Shown here piece after piece: positions 23,501 to 33,377 of a stretch of 64,000 nt of DNA. The notes below the pieces were generated by a model. It had not been told where the DNA came from. It saw nothing but the letters and a program-made list of their open reading frames with translations, and did no database searches. How positions within the stretch are numbered: the first letter of the stretch is position 1; the number at the start of each line of letters is the position of its first letter. A program made the translations under genes and the position numbers. This stretch comes from Blepharisma stoltei. Lineage: Eukaryota; Ciliophora; Heterotrichea; Heterotrichida; Blepharismidae. The stretch is taken from positions 682,001 through 746,000 of the forward strand of contig CAJZBQ010000054.1 of the NCBI GenBank assembly GCA_914767885.1. The letters are read 5' to 3'.

Positions 23501-26500
23501 GCCTCCCACCAACTTACCAAAGCTTCAGTTTCAAGGCCTGAGAATCTTGGCGGCTTCGCCCTCATTGATCGCTTTATTCTTTGCATAGAGCTCCAGCAAC
23601 TATTCATGTCCATCGCTGCCTGCTCGGCTTTCCTTTCTTGTCACCTGAGCTTCCTCTGGCGTTTAACTTCCCTTCTTGAATTCTTTGACCTGAACTCTCC
23701 AGAGTTTCAACAACGACAGTCTCTTTGGTCCTTCCTTAGTTTTTAATGCTTTTCACCGAGTCTTTCTGGCTTTCCTTAGCATTCGGAGCGTTTCTGAGGT
23801 TAGTGAGTTTTCTGACCTGGGGCTAGTATAACCCAAGGTACTTGCTGCCGCCGACAGGAGAGTTTTTTTACATATCTCTGAATATAGACTGTCAGCTTGG
23901 AGTCCTTCGCTGGGTATGCTCGAAAGTCTGTGGGATGCTGCAGATTGGTAGGCTTTTAGATAGTGCTTATTTGTGAGCCTGTCTAGTCTGATCTTCCACC
24001 TATGCTGAGTCTCCTTTAAGTTGACAAATGTTCGAAGGGTTAGGGAAATGGGGGGCATGATCCGAGGTGACCAGATTGTCTTATCTTATAGAATTTATAA
24101 CGTTTAACGTCCACTACGGCGTGACAACCCCAGGTACAGCCACTCGCCTTGCGTCGCATCGGGCCCACAGGCCGCTGGGGATAGCCTAATTTGATCACCA
24201 GGGTGCTTCTCGGGTAAGTTTTCCGGCTTCGACGGCTCATGAATGAGCTACTTGCTTGTGACATGGGTTTGCTTTTCCGAAAAAACCCAAAAAATGGATT
24301 TTTCTGGTCGGCTATCGGCAAAAAGGAAAAACACGTAGCCTGGGACGTAACGCCCAGTTTCACGCTAGGGAGTTGCCCGATTGGTCCTAACGGACTCTGC
24401 TGAGATTCCCCTTTCCAACTCCGTGCCCTCCTTCCCCACGAGAAAAAATCCACCCCTGAGAATAGACTAGGACTAGGCTCTGAACGCCACCAGAATTGCT
24501 TACCTAGTATTGCCGTCCATCTCTAGAATGGTAAAACCTTGCCGGATATAATTAAATATGAGTCGAAGCTGCATGGCCGGGAGGCCATGCCCAGACGAAG
24601 ACGCCATATTTAATTATGGTGACCAGATTGTCACAGTGAGCTTTATGAATTATCACCATATCAAGAAGACCTCCATCAACAAGGGCGTAGTCCAGGCAGA
24701 AGGCTTTCCCATTGGGGTGTAAGTAGGTCGGTTCGCTCTGAGGTAGGATGGTCAGATCTCACTGTTCCGAGAACCTCCGTAAGTAGCTTCCATTATCATT
24801 ATCTTCGTCTGAGCATCACCCCCTGAGGTGGGCATTGAAATCTCCAAGAAGTACAACAGGGAGATCCGCCCTGCCTTGCCTCAGCAATGACCTGGCTTAG
24901 GCTCCGATAAAATTCGTCAGTTTCATCTGGGTTTGAGCCCTCAACTGGTGCATAGGCTCTTATAAAGACTAGCTCTTTTGTTTGAAAGGCCGACTATCCG
25001 CGATTCCATGATAATCTTTGGGGTCGGGTCAACTATTTCCCGCCTGTAAGCTATAGCTGCTCCATGGGTTTGGCTAGTGCCTGGGGTATGAACCCACTCA
25101 TATCCCTGGAGCTGTGGCAACCTCGAGCGGTCTGTGGTTTTGGTCTCCGTGAAGGCAATTATGTGGGGCTTCTCCTCAACCAAAAGCTGGTTTAGCTCGT
25201 TAGCCTTGCTTAGTAATCCATTGACATTGAGATGCATAAGCTTAAGGTCGACCTCAAGCTGGCCGACCGAGGGTTTTTTATCCTGTCTTGTCTCCTGGGA
25301 TCCTCTGTCAAATTGGTCATCCGGAGCCCTCGGTCTTTTCGGATGCAAGTTAGCATCTAGAGTGACCTGTCTGTATGAAGAGGGGAAGCAACTGGGACTG
25401 GGCGAAGCTTAATTGAGTCATTGTAGTTAGAAGAGGTTACGTTAGGATTAGAGATTTCCATAGCCTGACTTTTCCCTTTCTTGGCCTTGACCTTGTTTCT
25501 GGCTGGCATTACTTTCTCATGTCTCTGCTCATTGTGGCCTTTGTTCTTGCAAATGGAACACTCCAGGGTTCCAGCGTGGCTTATTCAAATGGTTTGGCCT
25601 TCTATCTCTATTGCTTCAGGGAACTCCAGCGCAAATTCGGAACTACTGAACTCAACATAGAGGACGTACTTAGATTCAGGTATAAAGCTCATGGTCTTTC
25701 TCTTTTTTCCTTCGGAAATGGTATTCTTCATATCTATCTCCAGGATCCTGCAAAATTGGCTCAGCTCTTCTGCTACTCTCTCTCAATGGGCATACCGATA
25801 GGAAGGCTTGTCCTGATTCTGTATCTGTCATAATTGATCTCTCCTGGGGGCAAGTATGGCCCTGCTGGAACGAGCACTACCTTTCCTAGGTGCTTTACTT
25901 TGATGTAGCCTGCCTTGAGGATTCGCTCATATTTCGCGCCATCAGTGAAGGTGACCGCGCCATCTCCAGATCCCATCATCCGAGCCCTTAAAATGTGTCT
26001 CCTGGGCTAAATAAGGTTTCTAGGGCTTCCGTAAAAGAGATGTAGAAACTTCTTTTTGCCTCCCTGGTTAGTGCTTTGAGATGCTTGGTGAGGTAAAATT
26101 TCATAGTCTTAGCCATGTGTTCTGCCTCTGCAAATTTGGGTGATATGTGGGTGTCTGATGTGAACCCAAACAGGATGCCACCCACGCTAACATCCAGAGA
26201 CTGTGGGGACCAGCCCTGCCGTGCATTGGGGTGTGCTTCTATTTGACTCATATTAGACATGTTGAAAAAAGTGTTTAACTGATGTAGCTAGATAAAGATT
26301 CTGGGAAAGCCGGACTTCGTAATAATAAGCTTGATTACAGATCTTCATAAATTCAAAGCCAATTTTTTACTTCAAAGTAATCTGGCCATTGATTTTCTTT
26401 TAGAAGCAATTCAGAATACCTTGATACGGCTAAATAAAATCGATCAAGAATGTAAAAATATTATGCAAATATCTTTATCAGATGTTGAAATTCTAGATGT

Positions 26501-27605
26501 CCCAACTGAAAGCAATATTGAAAAAATATTAAAATTAACCAAAGAGGAAGCTGAAGTTGAGTTAGAAAGCTGAGAAGTTCCAGAATGTGTCCTTGGTATG
26601 GAAAATATAGAATTTTTTATTAAAAAAAATTTCAAAGTTAAACTTGAAATTTTCAAAGATTTGGGGAATGTATGCAAATCAAATATTATTTGATTTTTTG
26701 AAAATCATGGTACAATAAACATATATAATCTAGATAATGCCCAAGTTATCCCTCAACCTGATTGCTTTGACATGTCTCAAATGCTAGAGATAAGTTGAAA
26801 AAATAGCGAAAATATCAAGCATAGCAAGAGGTTTCTCAATTATGATTGAATTCTTAAAAAAAAAACCAAAAAAAGAACAAAAAAAATCCTATTGTTTATA
26901 ATGTTCTACTGGACAAGTATTGGCCTGCAACAAAAATCATAATCTTTATTTGATAAATAAGAACACAGACACTATTCAAATTGGAAAGCCAAGTTTGAAT
27001 TATGCAAAGGCAGGCTTTGCTTGCTTGAACAGATCAGTATATGTATTTGGGAATTCTATTGCTTCTGTTTTTGATTTAAAAACACTTCAGTGAAAAGATA
27101 TAGCTCTTGATGAAAAACTCTCTAATTTCAGCTCAACTTCGTGCATGGAATACCAAAATAAAATTATAATCGTGGATGTTTGCTCAAATGGAGTGCTGAT
27201 TTATGATATTTTAAAGAATAATTATTCTGATGTTAATAGTTTTTATATAAAGCAGAACTGCTATAAATTGATTCTCAAAGGGAATGGACGGTTATTTCTG
27301 ATCGAATTTGGGCTAAATATTTATGAAAGTAGGCCTAGGGATCCTTGCTTTTGAAAAATTATTGGAACTAATACACTGCCGAATTGTTGTATACAAAGTT
27401 TCTATAAATATGTCTATACTTTATCATGTATAGCTTGCAAGATATTCAGGAAATGTAGTATATAGATTCTTCTATTTGTCAATATAAAGGCAGCATTTAT
27501 TTTTTAGTCAATTCTCAATTATGAAAATTCAATATCAAGCCAAAAAATATTGAGATAGCAGATGAAGATCCTTTTAAAACAACTGATAGTTTTCAAATGA
27601 GATAG
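20580..27605 (+). CDS. Cys/His-cluster protein, paralogue 1, carrying a LINE
   Basis: Tandem paralogue of the gene at 27846. It starts MLVGKCFMDGCMIQPRGKCD, then CNNTTTLFCDLHALDHIKSP: a B-box-like Cys/His cluster. A 5,547-bp LINE splits it; removing that at the 12-bp repeat gives AKRILSLITDLHKFKANF in frame. A helical region (DFLLEAIQNTLIRLNKIDQE) and a repeat-rich beta-type region follow (NYAKAGFACLNRSVYVFGN). A 71-bp segment (27390-27460) also needs removal; the end is then NIEIADEDPFKTTDSFQMR at TAG 27603-27605. Between about 26840 and 26908, near a poly-A run, the frame changes by one with a TAA in the new frame. That is either another small IES or real damage. Function unknown. Confidence 0.55.
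21367..25348 (-). pseudogene. LINE ORF2: APE endonuclease and reverse transcriptase (broken)
   Basis: Reading from 25348 down: endonuclease start LKLMHLNVNGLLSKANEL, TETKT, then LLGDFNAHLRG, and SDHAP at ~24065 and just below. The SINE-like insert at 24066-24618 falls directly before SDHAP. The reverse transcriptase follows: LIPKKPGSKRPEDMKPI, AFLDLRKAFDSV, KGVRQGGSSSPI, YADDIALIAS and FRYLGYII. Near 21700 a Cys-His cluster (CGVIDDEAHLIEAC) resembles the C-terminal knuckle of LINE ORF2. Frameshifts near 25000, 24850 and elsewhere mean this copy cannot make one intact protein. Clade not assigned. Confidence 0.85.
24066..24618. mobile_element. H-family SINE-like element nested in the LINE (15-bp repeat)
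   Basis: 553 bp including one copy of GGTGACCAGATTGTC (24066-24080; other copy 24619-24633). Close copy of 12690-13226. It splits the LINE endonuclease codons for DNLVTSDHAP. Its terminal hairpin stems are ataattaaatatg/catatttaattat, one base shorter on both arms than in the ferlin copy. Confidence 0.9.
25420..26260 (-). pseudogene. LINE ORF1-like region (broken)
   Basis: From ATG 26258-26260 (MSNMSQIEAHPNARQG) the frame breaks near 25990 and 25780. Later pieces include VLYVEFSSSEFALEFPEAIE and a Cys/His knuckle CSICKNKGHNEQRH (spacing C-x2-C-x4-H-x4-H) near 25530, followed by a basic stretch (KVMPARNKVKAKKGKSQ). This fits a nucleic-acid-binding ORF1. The assignment rests on position and the knuckle. 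Confidence 0.6.
27390..27460. other. 71-bp IES in paralogue 1 (TATA)
   Basis: TATA at 27390-27393 and 27461-27464. Removing 71 bp gives NCCIDSSICQYKGSIYFLV, matching paralogue 2 (LYIQSTICQHKGIIYFLV), and extends the protein to the same end region. Confidence 0.75.
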
Positions 27606-27845
27606 AAATTTAAATAGATTTTTATTATAATAGTAAATAAGAGCATTAATTCGATATTTAACTGTAAGACTGACTTGAATCTTGATGTGTGATAGCAAGA
27701 GTGATTGCGCTATTTCTTTAAGTCATCAATTTGATAGCTACAAAATATGAAAGGTAAAAGACCATGATCATATTAATATGCGAATTTTTGTAAAGCTATT
27801 ACTAGAGTAAAGTATTTATTATAAATATTAAGGTGGTGTATAAAT

Positions 27846-29407
27846 ATGATATCAGGTAAATGCTTTATGAAAGGCTGCATTTTTATCCCAAGAAACAAAT
27901 GTGAGTGTAACAACACTACAACTTTATTCTGCGACTTGCATGCTCTTGATCATATTAAAACTCCAAGTAAAACTGGCCATGCGGGTTTGGATCTATATTT
28001 TAATCCATCTAAGGAAACTAAGTCGTATCTATTGGATTTCAATGAGAAAAAAAAAATTTATATCTTTTTCCTAACTCAATTTCGTTTTTTACTTCTATAA
28101 AGAATTTTTCCCAAAAACATCAAAAATATTGAAATGACTTAGCTTTAAAAATAAAGCGCACTACTAAATCAATTACTGCAAGAAAAATTTTAATTTTGCT
28201 GGCAGATCTTCGTAAATTCAAAGCAGAATTCTTGCATAAAAGTAATGAAATTGTTGATTTTCTGCTAAATTCAATTCAAAATACTTTAATTCAGCTTAAT
28301 AAAATCGAGCAAGACTGTAAAAATATGCTACAAGTTGTTTTATCTAATTCAGAAATTCTTGATGTCCCAACTGAAAGTAAGATTGAAAAGATTTTAAAAT
28401 TATCTGAAGAAGAAGCTGAACTTGAATTAGGAAACTGAGAGGTCCCAGAGATGTCCATCAATACCGAAAATATAAAGTCATTTATAGAAAATAATATTAA
28501 AGTTGAACTAGAGGTTTTTAAGGACCTAGGGAGTATATGCAAATCAAATATTCTTTGATTTTGATATAATAATGGCTTAAATAAATTTGATTTAGATACC
28601 GGCCAAACTCTGCCTCAATCCGAGTTCTTTGGTAACTTTCAAAAATGAGAGACCCTCTGACAAAATATTGCAAATATTAGGAATAATAAACTGCATCCTC
28701 GCAAAAATAATCTTTATCATGGAAGGAATCAAGCACCTTATAAATTTCATATGCACCCTACTGGACAAGTATTGGCCTGCAACTACAATAATAGTCTCTA
28801 CTTGATAAATAAAAATTTTGATATCATTCAAATAGGAAAGCAAAATGTTAATTATACGCAGTCAGGCTTTGCTTCCTCCAAGAATTTAGTTTATGTGTTT
28901 GGAAATGGCATTGCTTCAAAATTTGATTTAAAAACGTATGAATTAACAGATCTAGCTGCAAGCGATTACATATATAATTTGAACTCAACATCTTGCATAG
29001 AATATCAAAATAAAGTAATAATAGTGGATTTCAAATTAAGTGGAGTGCTTATTTATGATATCGAAAATAATAATTATTCTTTTGTGCAGAAGATCTATCT
29101 TAGCCAGAACTGCTATAAATTAATTCTCAAAGGGAATGAGAAATTATTTCTTATTGATTTTGGATCAAATATTTTCGAAAGTAATGCAGGAGATGCTAGC
29201 AATTGAAATCTTATTGGGTACAACACTTTGCAAAATCTTTATATACAGTCTACAATCTGCCAACACAAAGGCATCATTTATTTTTTAGTTGATTTTCAAT
29301 TATGAAGATTTAACCTGAAAACAAAAGAAGTTGAGATAGCAAATCAAGATATTCTTAAAATTCATCCAAACCTTATACCTGTGGGAGGATATAAGAACTT
29401 GTTTTAA
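27846..29407 (+). CDS. Cys/His-cluster protein, paralogue 2
   Basis: 471 aa after a 146-bp IES; stop TAA 29405-29407. The N-terminus GKCFMKGCIFIPRNKC, then ECNNTTTLFCDLHALDH, is a B-box-like Cys/His cluster likely to bind zinc. A helical stretch follows (IVDFLLNSIQNTLIQLNK). The C-terminal ~230 residues repeat short beta-like units such as GQVLACNYNNSLYLINKN, SGFASSKNLVYVFGNGIASK and CYKLILKGNEKLFLIDFG. They look like a kelch- or propeller-type fold, without a firm family match. TGA codes Trp at several sites (LGNWEVPE, ILWFW). It lies directly downstream of paralogue 1. Function not known. Confidence 0.75.
28017..28162. other. 146-bp IES in paralogue 2 (ACTAA)
   Basis: ACTAA at 28017-28021 and 28163-28167. 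Removal gives SKETKSITARKILILLADLR, aligned with paralogue 1 (SEETKSVTAKRILSLITDLH). Paralogue 1 lacks an insert at this position, which supports the exact junction. Confidence 0.88.
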
Positions 29408-29594
29408 TCTTATAATTTTATTGAAAAAGCTTTCTCTAATATAAGTTTTATAGATTTATGAGAAAAGCGTGTTTTTGGTTATTTTTTGGTTTCATTTCTA
29501 TCTGGGCTAGAGAAGTTACTAAGTTTATCCCTTATAAACTTTATAAGATTTTATCATCTCTCTATATAAAATTAATTCAAAAATATTTAGAAAA

Positions 29595-31014
29595 ATGTCC
29601 TCTCACACTGTTGCAGTTTTAGGAGGCAGTTTCGATCCTCCTCATGTAGGTCATACTCAATTAGCTGACGCACTTCAGCCACATTTTAATGAGGTTTGAA
29701 TAATTCCATGTGGAGACCGATCAGATAAACATACAATGAGCCCAGCTACCCTCAGATACCAAATGGCTTCAATTGCTTATAAAAATTATCAAGTCCTTGA
29801 TATTGAAGCTCAAAATGGCTCTATGATTCCTTCCTATTTTCTTATGAAAAGACTTGAATCAATTTATCCAAATAAAACATTGAAGCTTGTAATTGGGTCT
29901 GATTTACTATCAACTTTGCATAGCTGGGATGAGCCTGAACGATTAGTCTCTGAAATTAATTTTGCTGTTTTAGCAAGAAAAGGATTTACAATTTCAGAGG
30001 AAATTGAAAACGAATTTAGAAGCAAGCCAAATTTCCAATTTTTACCTGATTTAAACATAATTGAGATGTCATCGACTGAAGTGAGGAATGCAATAAAAAA
30101 TGCTAGAAAAGAAGCAGAAAGCAAAGAAGAATTAAGAGAAAAAATAGCCCACTAAGGAGCCATTCTTGGTCTGCCAGAAAAAATTTGACAAAAAGATCTT
30201 AATCTGCCATTACCACTGAGTTTTGGGTGTTTTCCAATTTTTTGGGCAAGCCAAATGCAATAAAAAAAATTGTTCTTTTGCGATGATGCATTTGGCTTGT
30301 CAAAAAAATTTGGCAACATCAAAACTCAATGGTAATGGCAGAAAAGATCCTAACTGCCATTACCACTGAGTTTTGGTGTTTCCAAATTTTTTTGACAAGC
30401 TAAATGCATCATCGCAAAAGAACAATTTTTTTTATTGCATTTGGCTTGCCCAAAAAATTGGAAACACCAAAACTCAGTGGTAATGGCAGATTAGGATCTT
30501 TTGTCAAATTTTTTTCTGGCAGACCAAGAATGGCTCCTTAGTGGGCTATTCTTGGTCAATTAGTATAGCTGACTCCCCCCCTCCGTGAGTGAACAAAAAA
30601 ATTTTGTTCACTCACAATGGGGGGTTAATTTTTTTTTTTTAAAAAATTTATATTTAAAAATTTTATAGAAAATATTTTTTTCGAAATTTAAAAAAAATCC
30701 TAATTTGCAAAAATTGGAAAACAAATATTAATTTAATTTATAAAATTTATATTTTTAAAAAGCAATTCGTTTAAAATTAAACAGAATTAGCTCTTGATTT
30801 CATTATACTAATTATCACTTATATATCAAATTTTTTTTCTATAAAAAAATTTTTCTATTAAAAAAATTTTTGTTCACTCACGGAGGGTGGGTTTTTGGGC
30901 AAAAAATAGGGATTTTTCTAATGGTTTTGTTCACTCACGGAGGGGGGGAGTGAGATTGGTTTTATAAGTGGAGAAATTATCGATATAATAATTAATAATA
31001 ACCTTTACGCATAA
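29595..31014 (+). CDS. Nicotinamide/nicotinate mononucleotide adenylyltransferase (NMNAT/NadD family)
   Basis: Makes NAD(+) or its deamido form from the mononucleotide and ATP. ATG 29595; 205 aa after two IESs. The nucleotidyltransferase motif GGSFDPPHVGH spans residues 10-20 (HxGH at 17-20). KLVIGSDLLSTLHSW is the substrate-binding strand, and EMSSTEVRNAIKNA carries the ISSTxxR motif. The last exon piece, after the P and M elements, is EIGFISGEIIDIIINNNLYA, which matches the family C-terminus (V..YI...LY) and ends at TAA 31012-31014. Without excision the protein would end at KIAH (TAA 30153), lacking this helix. TGA encodes Trp in NEVWIIPCG. Confidence 0.9.
30145..30565. mobile_element. Palindromic P element 1 acting as IES in NMNAT (TA), left end lost
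   Basis: 421 bp, close copy of 36008-36448. The right end is intact (GGTCAATTAGTA then TA), but about 20 bp of the left terminal repeat are missing, apparently deleted between two aatagc matches. Joining TA 30145 to TA 30566 gives EKIAEIGFISGE in frame. Confidence 0.8.
30570..30950. mobile_element. M-family MITE acting as IES in NMNAT (TGA pointer)
   Basis: 381 bp between TGA 30570-30572 and TGA 30951-30953, with CTCCCCCC and GGGGGGAG ends. Hairpin end on the left, tandem TIR end on the right. Starts one base after the P1 right junction. Removal restores the NMNAT C-terminus. Confidence 0.88.
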
Positions 31015-31170
31015 CAGAGTTTGTAATGAAAGATAAATATGATCCCTAATATCACTATCAATATTTACGCTAGGTATTTGCATTAAATTTTTATTATAAA
31101 TAAAATATAAAATTAAAAGAAATAGATAATCTTTTATTAATTAACATGACTATCTTCTTATATTTGTCAT

Positions 31171-31617
31171 TTAAGCTTGATTTTTAGATTGATCAATAGG
31201 AGGCATTCTCGGATCTGATTTTCTAGCTCCACAAAAGCAGCAAACGTATACAACTCCAACAATAATTAGCAGCCCTGCCATCACATATTGTATAATCATT
31301 CTTGATCTAATGCACAATGTCCCAACACTGAATAAAACTTACAAAATATAAAACATCCCTTTCCCAATATGCCCAGATAAAAACATAAATTTAATCATAA
31401 TTCAGTTAATTTTTGCTTCAGCCGCTATTATCATCACTCCGAAAATTCTAAATTAACTATACACATAGTAAATCGGCAAAATCACACTAATAGGATCATC
31501 CGCAGTTATCATAAGGGCAAAATTATATATCGCAAGCCCAATTAGCAATACTCCTAAAATCACACTAGCGACCTTTAAAGTTGTGCTCCACTTCTGTGAG
31601 ATAGGCCCATCAGACAT
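31171..31617 (-). CDS. COPI-associated-type four-helix membrane protein
   Basis: 138 aa; ATG 31615-31617, TAA 31171-31173. Two 15-nt introns (31448-31462, 31328-31342) break the frame and hid the gene from simple ORF calling. Membrane helices: VILGVLLIGLAIYNFALMI, VILPIYYVIFGVMIIAA, MIKFMFLSGHIGKGMFYIFV and MAGLLIIVGVVYVCCFCG, then a short polar tail. The pattern and the GKGMFYIF region match the COPI_assoc family of small Golgi/vesicle membrane proteins. Exact function unknown. It is divergent from the TM9SF gene, with only 15 bp between the start codons. Confidence 0.8.
31328..31342 (-). other. 15-nt intron, COPI-associated gene, second
   Basis: Minus strand GTAAGTTTTATTCAG; splicing gives GMFYIF-VGTLCIRSRM and removes an in-frame TAA. 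Confidence 0.9.
31448..31462 (-). other. 15-nt intron, COPI-associated gene, first
   Basis: Minus strand GTATAGTTAATTTAG; splicing gives LPIYYV-IFGVMIIAA and removes in-frame stops. Confidence 0.9.
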
Positions 31618-31632
31618 TATAATTTATAATAA
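31618..31632. promoter_or_regulatory. 15-bp spacer between two divergent start codons
   Basis: tataatttataataa separates ATG 31615-31617 (minus) from ATG 31633-31635 (plus). It contains the near-palindrome ttataatttataa. The promoter of each gene must overlap the other transcript or its coding region. Confidence 0.7.
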
Positions 31633-33366
31633 ATGTGGATCTTATGCTTACTAATCCACGCTTTAGCAGACCAAAAAAGACATGATTATTCCCCAAACGA
31701 AGAAGTGATCCTTTGGTTTAATAAAATAGTACCGTTTAATAACCCACAAGAATCCTATGCATATAATAAACTGCCTCTGTGCAGAGGAGAGCGAAAAGAA
31801 AGGCTTTACTCCCTAGCATTAGGAGAAGCTATAGAAGGATATGAGCTATATGATAGTGAAATGGACATCAAATTTATGAATAATATACAAATTCAGCCTT
31901 TTTGCAGTAAAAATCTAAACCATGAAGCTATTACAATATTAGTTAATGCAATTAAGAGGAATTTTTGGATCCAAATGTATATTGATAACCTACCGTTTTG
32001 GTCTGAAATAGGCAAAGAGGATGAAAATACGAAGGATATTTTTATATTTTCGCATTATGCTTTTATTATTTCATATAATAATTCCAATATTATCAAAGTG
32101 CAAGTAATGCCAGGAAATCCTATAAGGATTTATGATAGTAAAAGATCGAGCAGGGATATCACAGATATAAGCTTTACATATTCAGTATCTTGGGTGCCAA
32201 CTGATATTGAATTTCGGCATCGATTTGACAGTTACTTAGATCCAGGATTTTTCGAAAATAATGTGCATTGGTTTTCCATTATAAATTCATTTGTTCTGGT
32301 AATTTTACTATGCGGCATAGTAATGCTGATTTTATACAGGATTTTAAATAAAGATATAGAAAGATATGAGTCTCAAAGCGATGAGCCAATGGATTTAGCT
32401 ATTTCCTCTGGCTGAAAACAAGTAGCAGGTGATGTTTATAGGCCTCCAGACTTACTAATATTTTTCACAATTCTTTATAGCACTGGTTGGATGTTAGCTT
32501 GATTGATTGCCGAATGCATAATTACATGCATCTTACATCCAATGTATAGTGAAAGAGGAGAATTTGCTGAGATGATGGTTGTTGCTTATTCGCTTTTAGG
32601 AATTATAGGAGGCTTTCGATGTGGGGAATATTATTGCCGAAATCAAGGGAAAAGATGAAAAACGGCTATGTTCTTTTCTGCGCTATTATATCCTGCCTTT
32701 ATAGCGATTATAGGATTGCTACTTAATGCTATTGCTGTGATGTATTCATCAACGCAGGCAATCCCTATAGTAAGCATGCTAGAAATATTGTCATTGATTT
32801 TATTTGTGTATTTGCCATTATTTATAATCGGAAGTTTATTTGGAAGAAAATATAGGCTGAGGTATCCAGCTATCCAAAAAATAAACTGTATATCAATTCC
32901 AATTTTAAAAGAAAAGAAATGATACAGTGAGCCTGCTTTTATTTCTTTACTAGGAGGCTTGCTACCATTTGGAAGCATTTCAGTAGAAATTTATTTTATT
33001 TTTACGTCATTCTGGAATTATAAGTTTTATTATGTTTATGGATTTGCACTTGCGGGGTATTTTTTGTTTATTTTATCATTAATTTGTGTTTCAATAGTCG
33101 CAACTTATATTATTTTGAACTCTGAAGACTATAGGTGGCACTGGGTAAGCTTTATAAGTTCTGGAAGTGTTGGAATTTATCTGTATATCTATTCAATTTA
33201 TTATTATTTCTTCAAAACAAGCATGACTGGTCTTTTTCAATTTTCATTTTATTTTGGATACACTGGCTTAGCAAGTATCACTGTGTTTTTAATTGCTGGA
33301 GCAATTGGACACACAGGTTCTCAATATTTCGTAAGAAAAATATACAACAATATAAAGTTTGATTAG
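31633..33366 (+). CDS. Transmembrane 9 superfamily protein (nonaspanin, EMP70)
   Basis: 577 aa in one uninterrupted frame, with no IES. It has a signal-peptide-like start (MWILCLLIHALA), a lumenal domain of ~200 residues with the family features CRGERKERLYSLALGEAIEG and YSVSWVPTDIEFRHRFDSYL, then about nine membrane helices beginning SIINSFVLVILLCGIVMLIL. The family motif SSGWKQVAGDVYRPP is present with Trp as TGA (32413). The C-terminal FGYTGLASITVFLIAGAIGH is typical. Nonaspanins act in Golgi/endosomal sorting of membrane proteins. The protein stops at TAG 33364-33366, 11 bp before the convergent adenylate kinase. Confidence 0.93.
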
Positions 33367-33377
33367 CAATTAATTTC

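Larger units (their letters stand above)
20779..26325 (-). mobile_element. LINE (non-LTR retrotransposon) with 12-bp duplication, inserted in an exon
   Basis: 5,547 bp including one copy of TAAGCTTGATTA (20779-20790; other copy 26326-26337). The element lies on the minus strand: 5' end near 26260, 3' end near 20791. It encodes an ORF1-like region, an APE-type endonuclease and a reverse transcriptase with the ILLYADDIALIAS box, all with frame damage. The 3' untranslated ~570 bp holds two strong hairpins (gtcggaccaaa/tttggtccgac at ~21250 and ccgataaattc/gaatttatcgg at ~21299). Confidence 0.9.
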
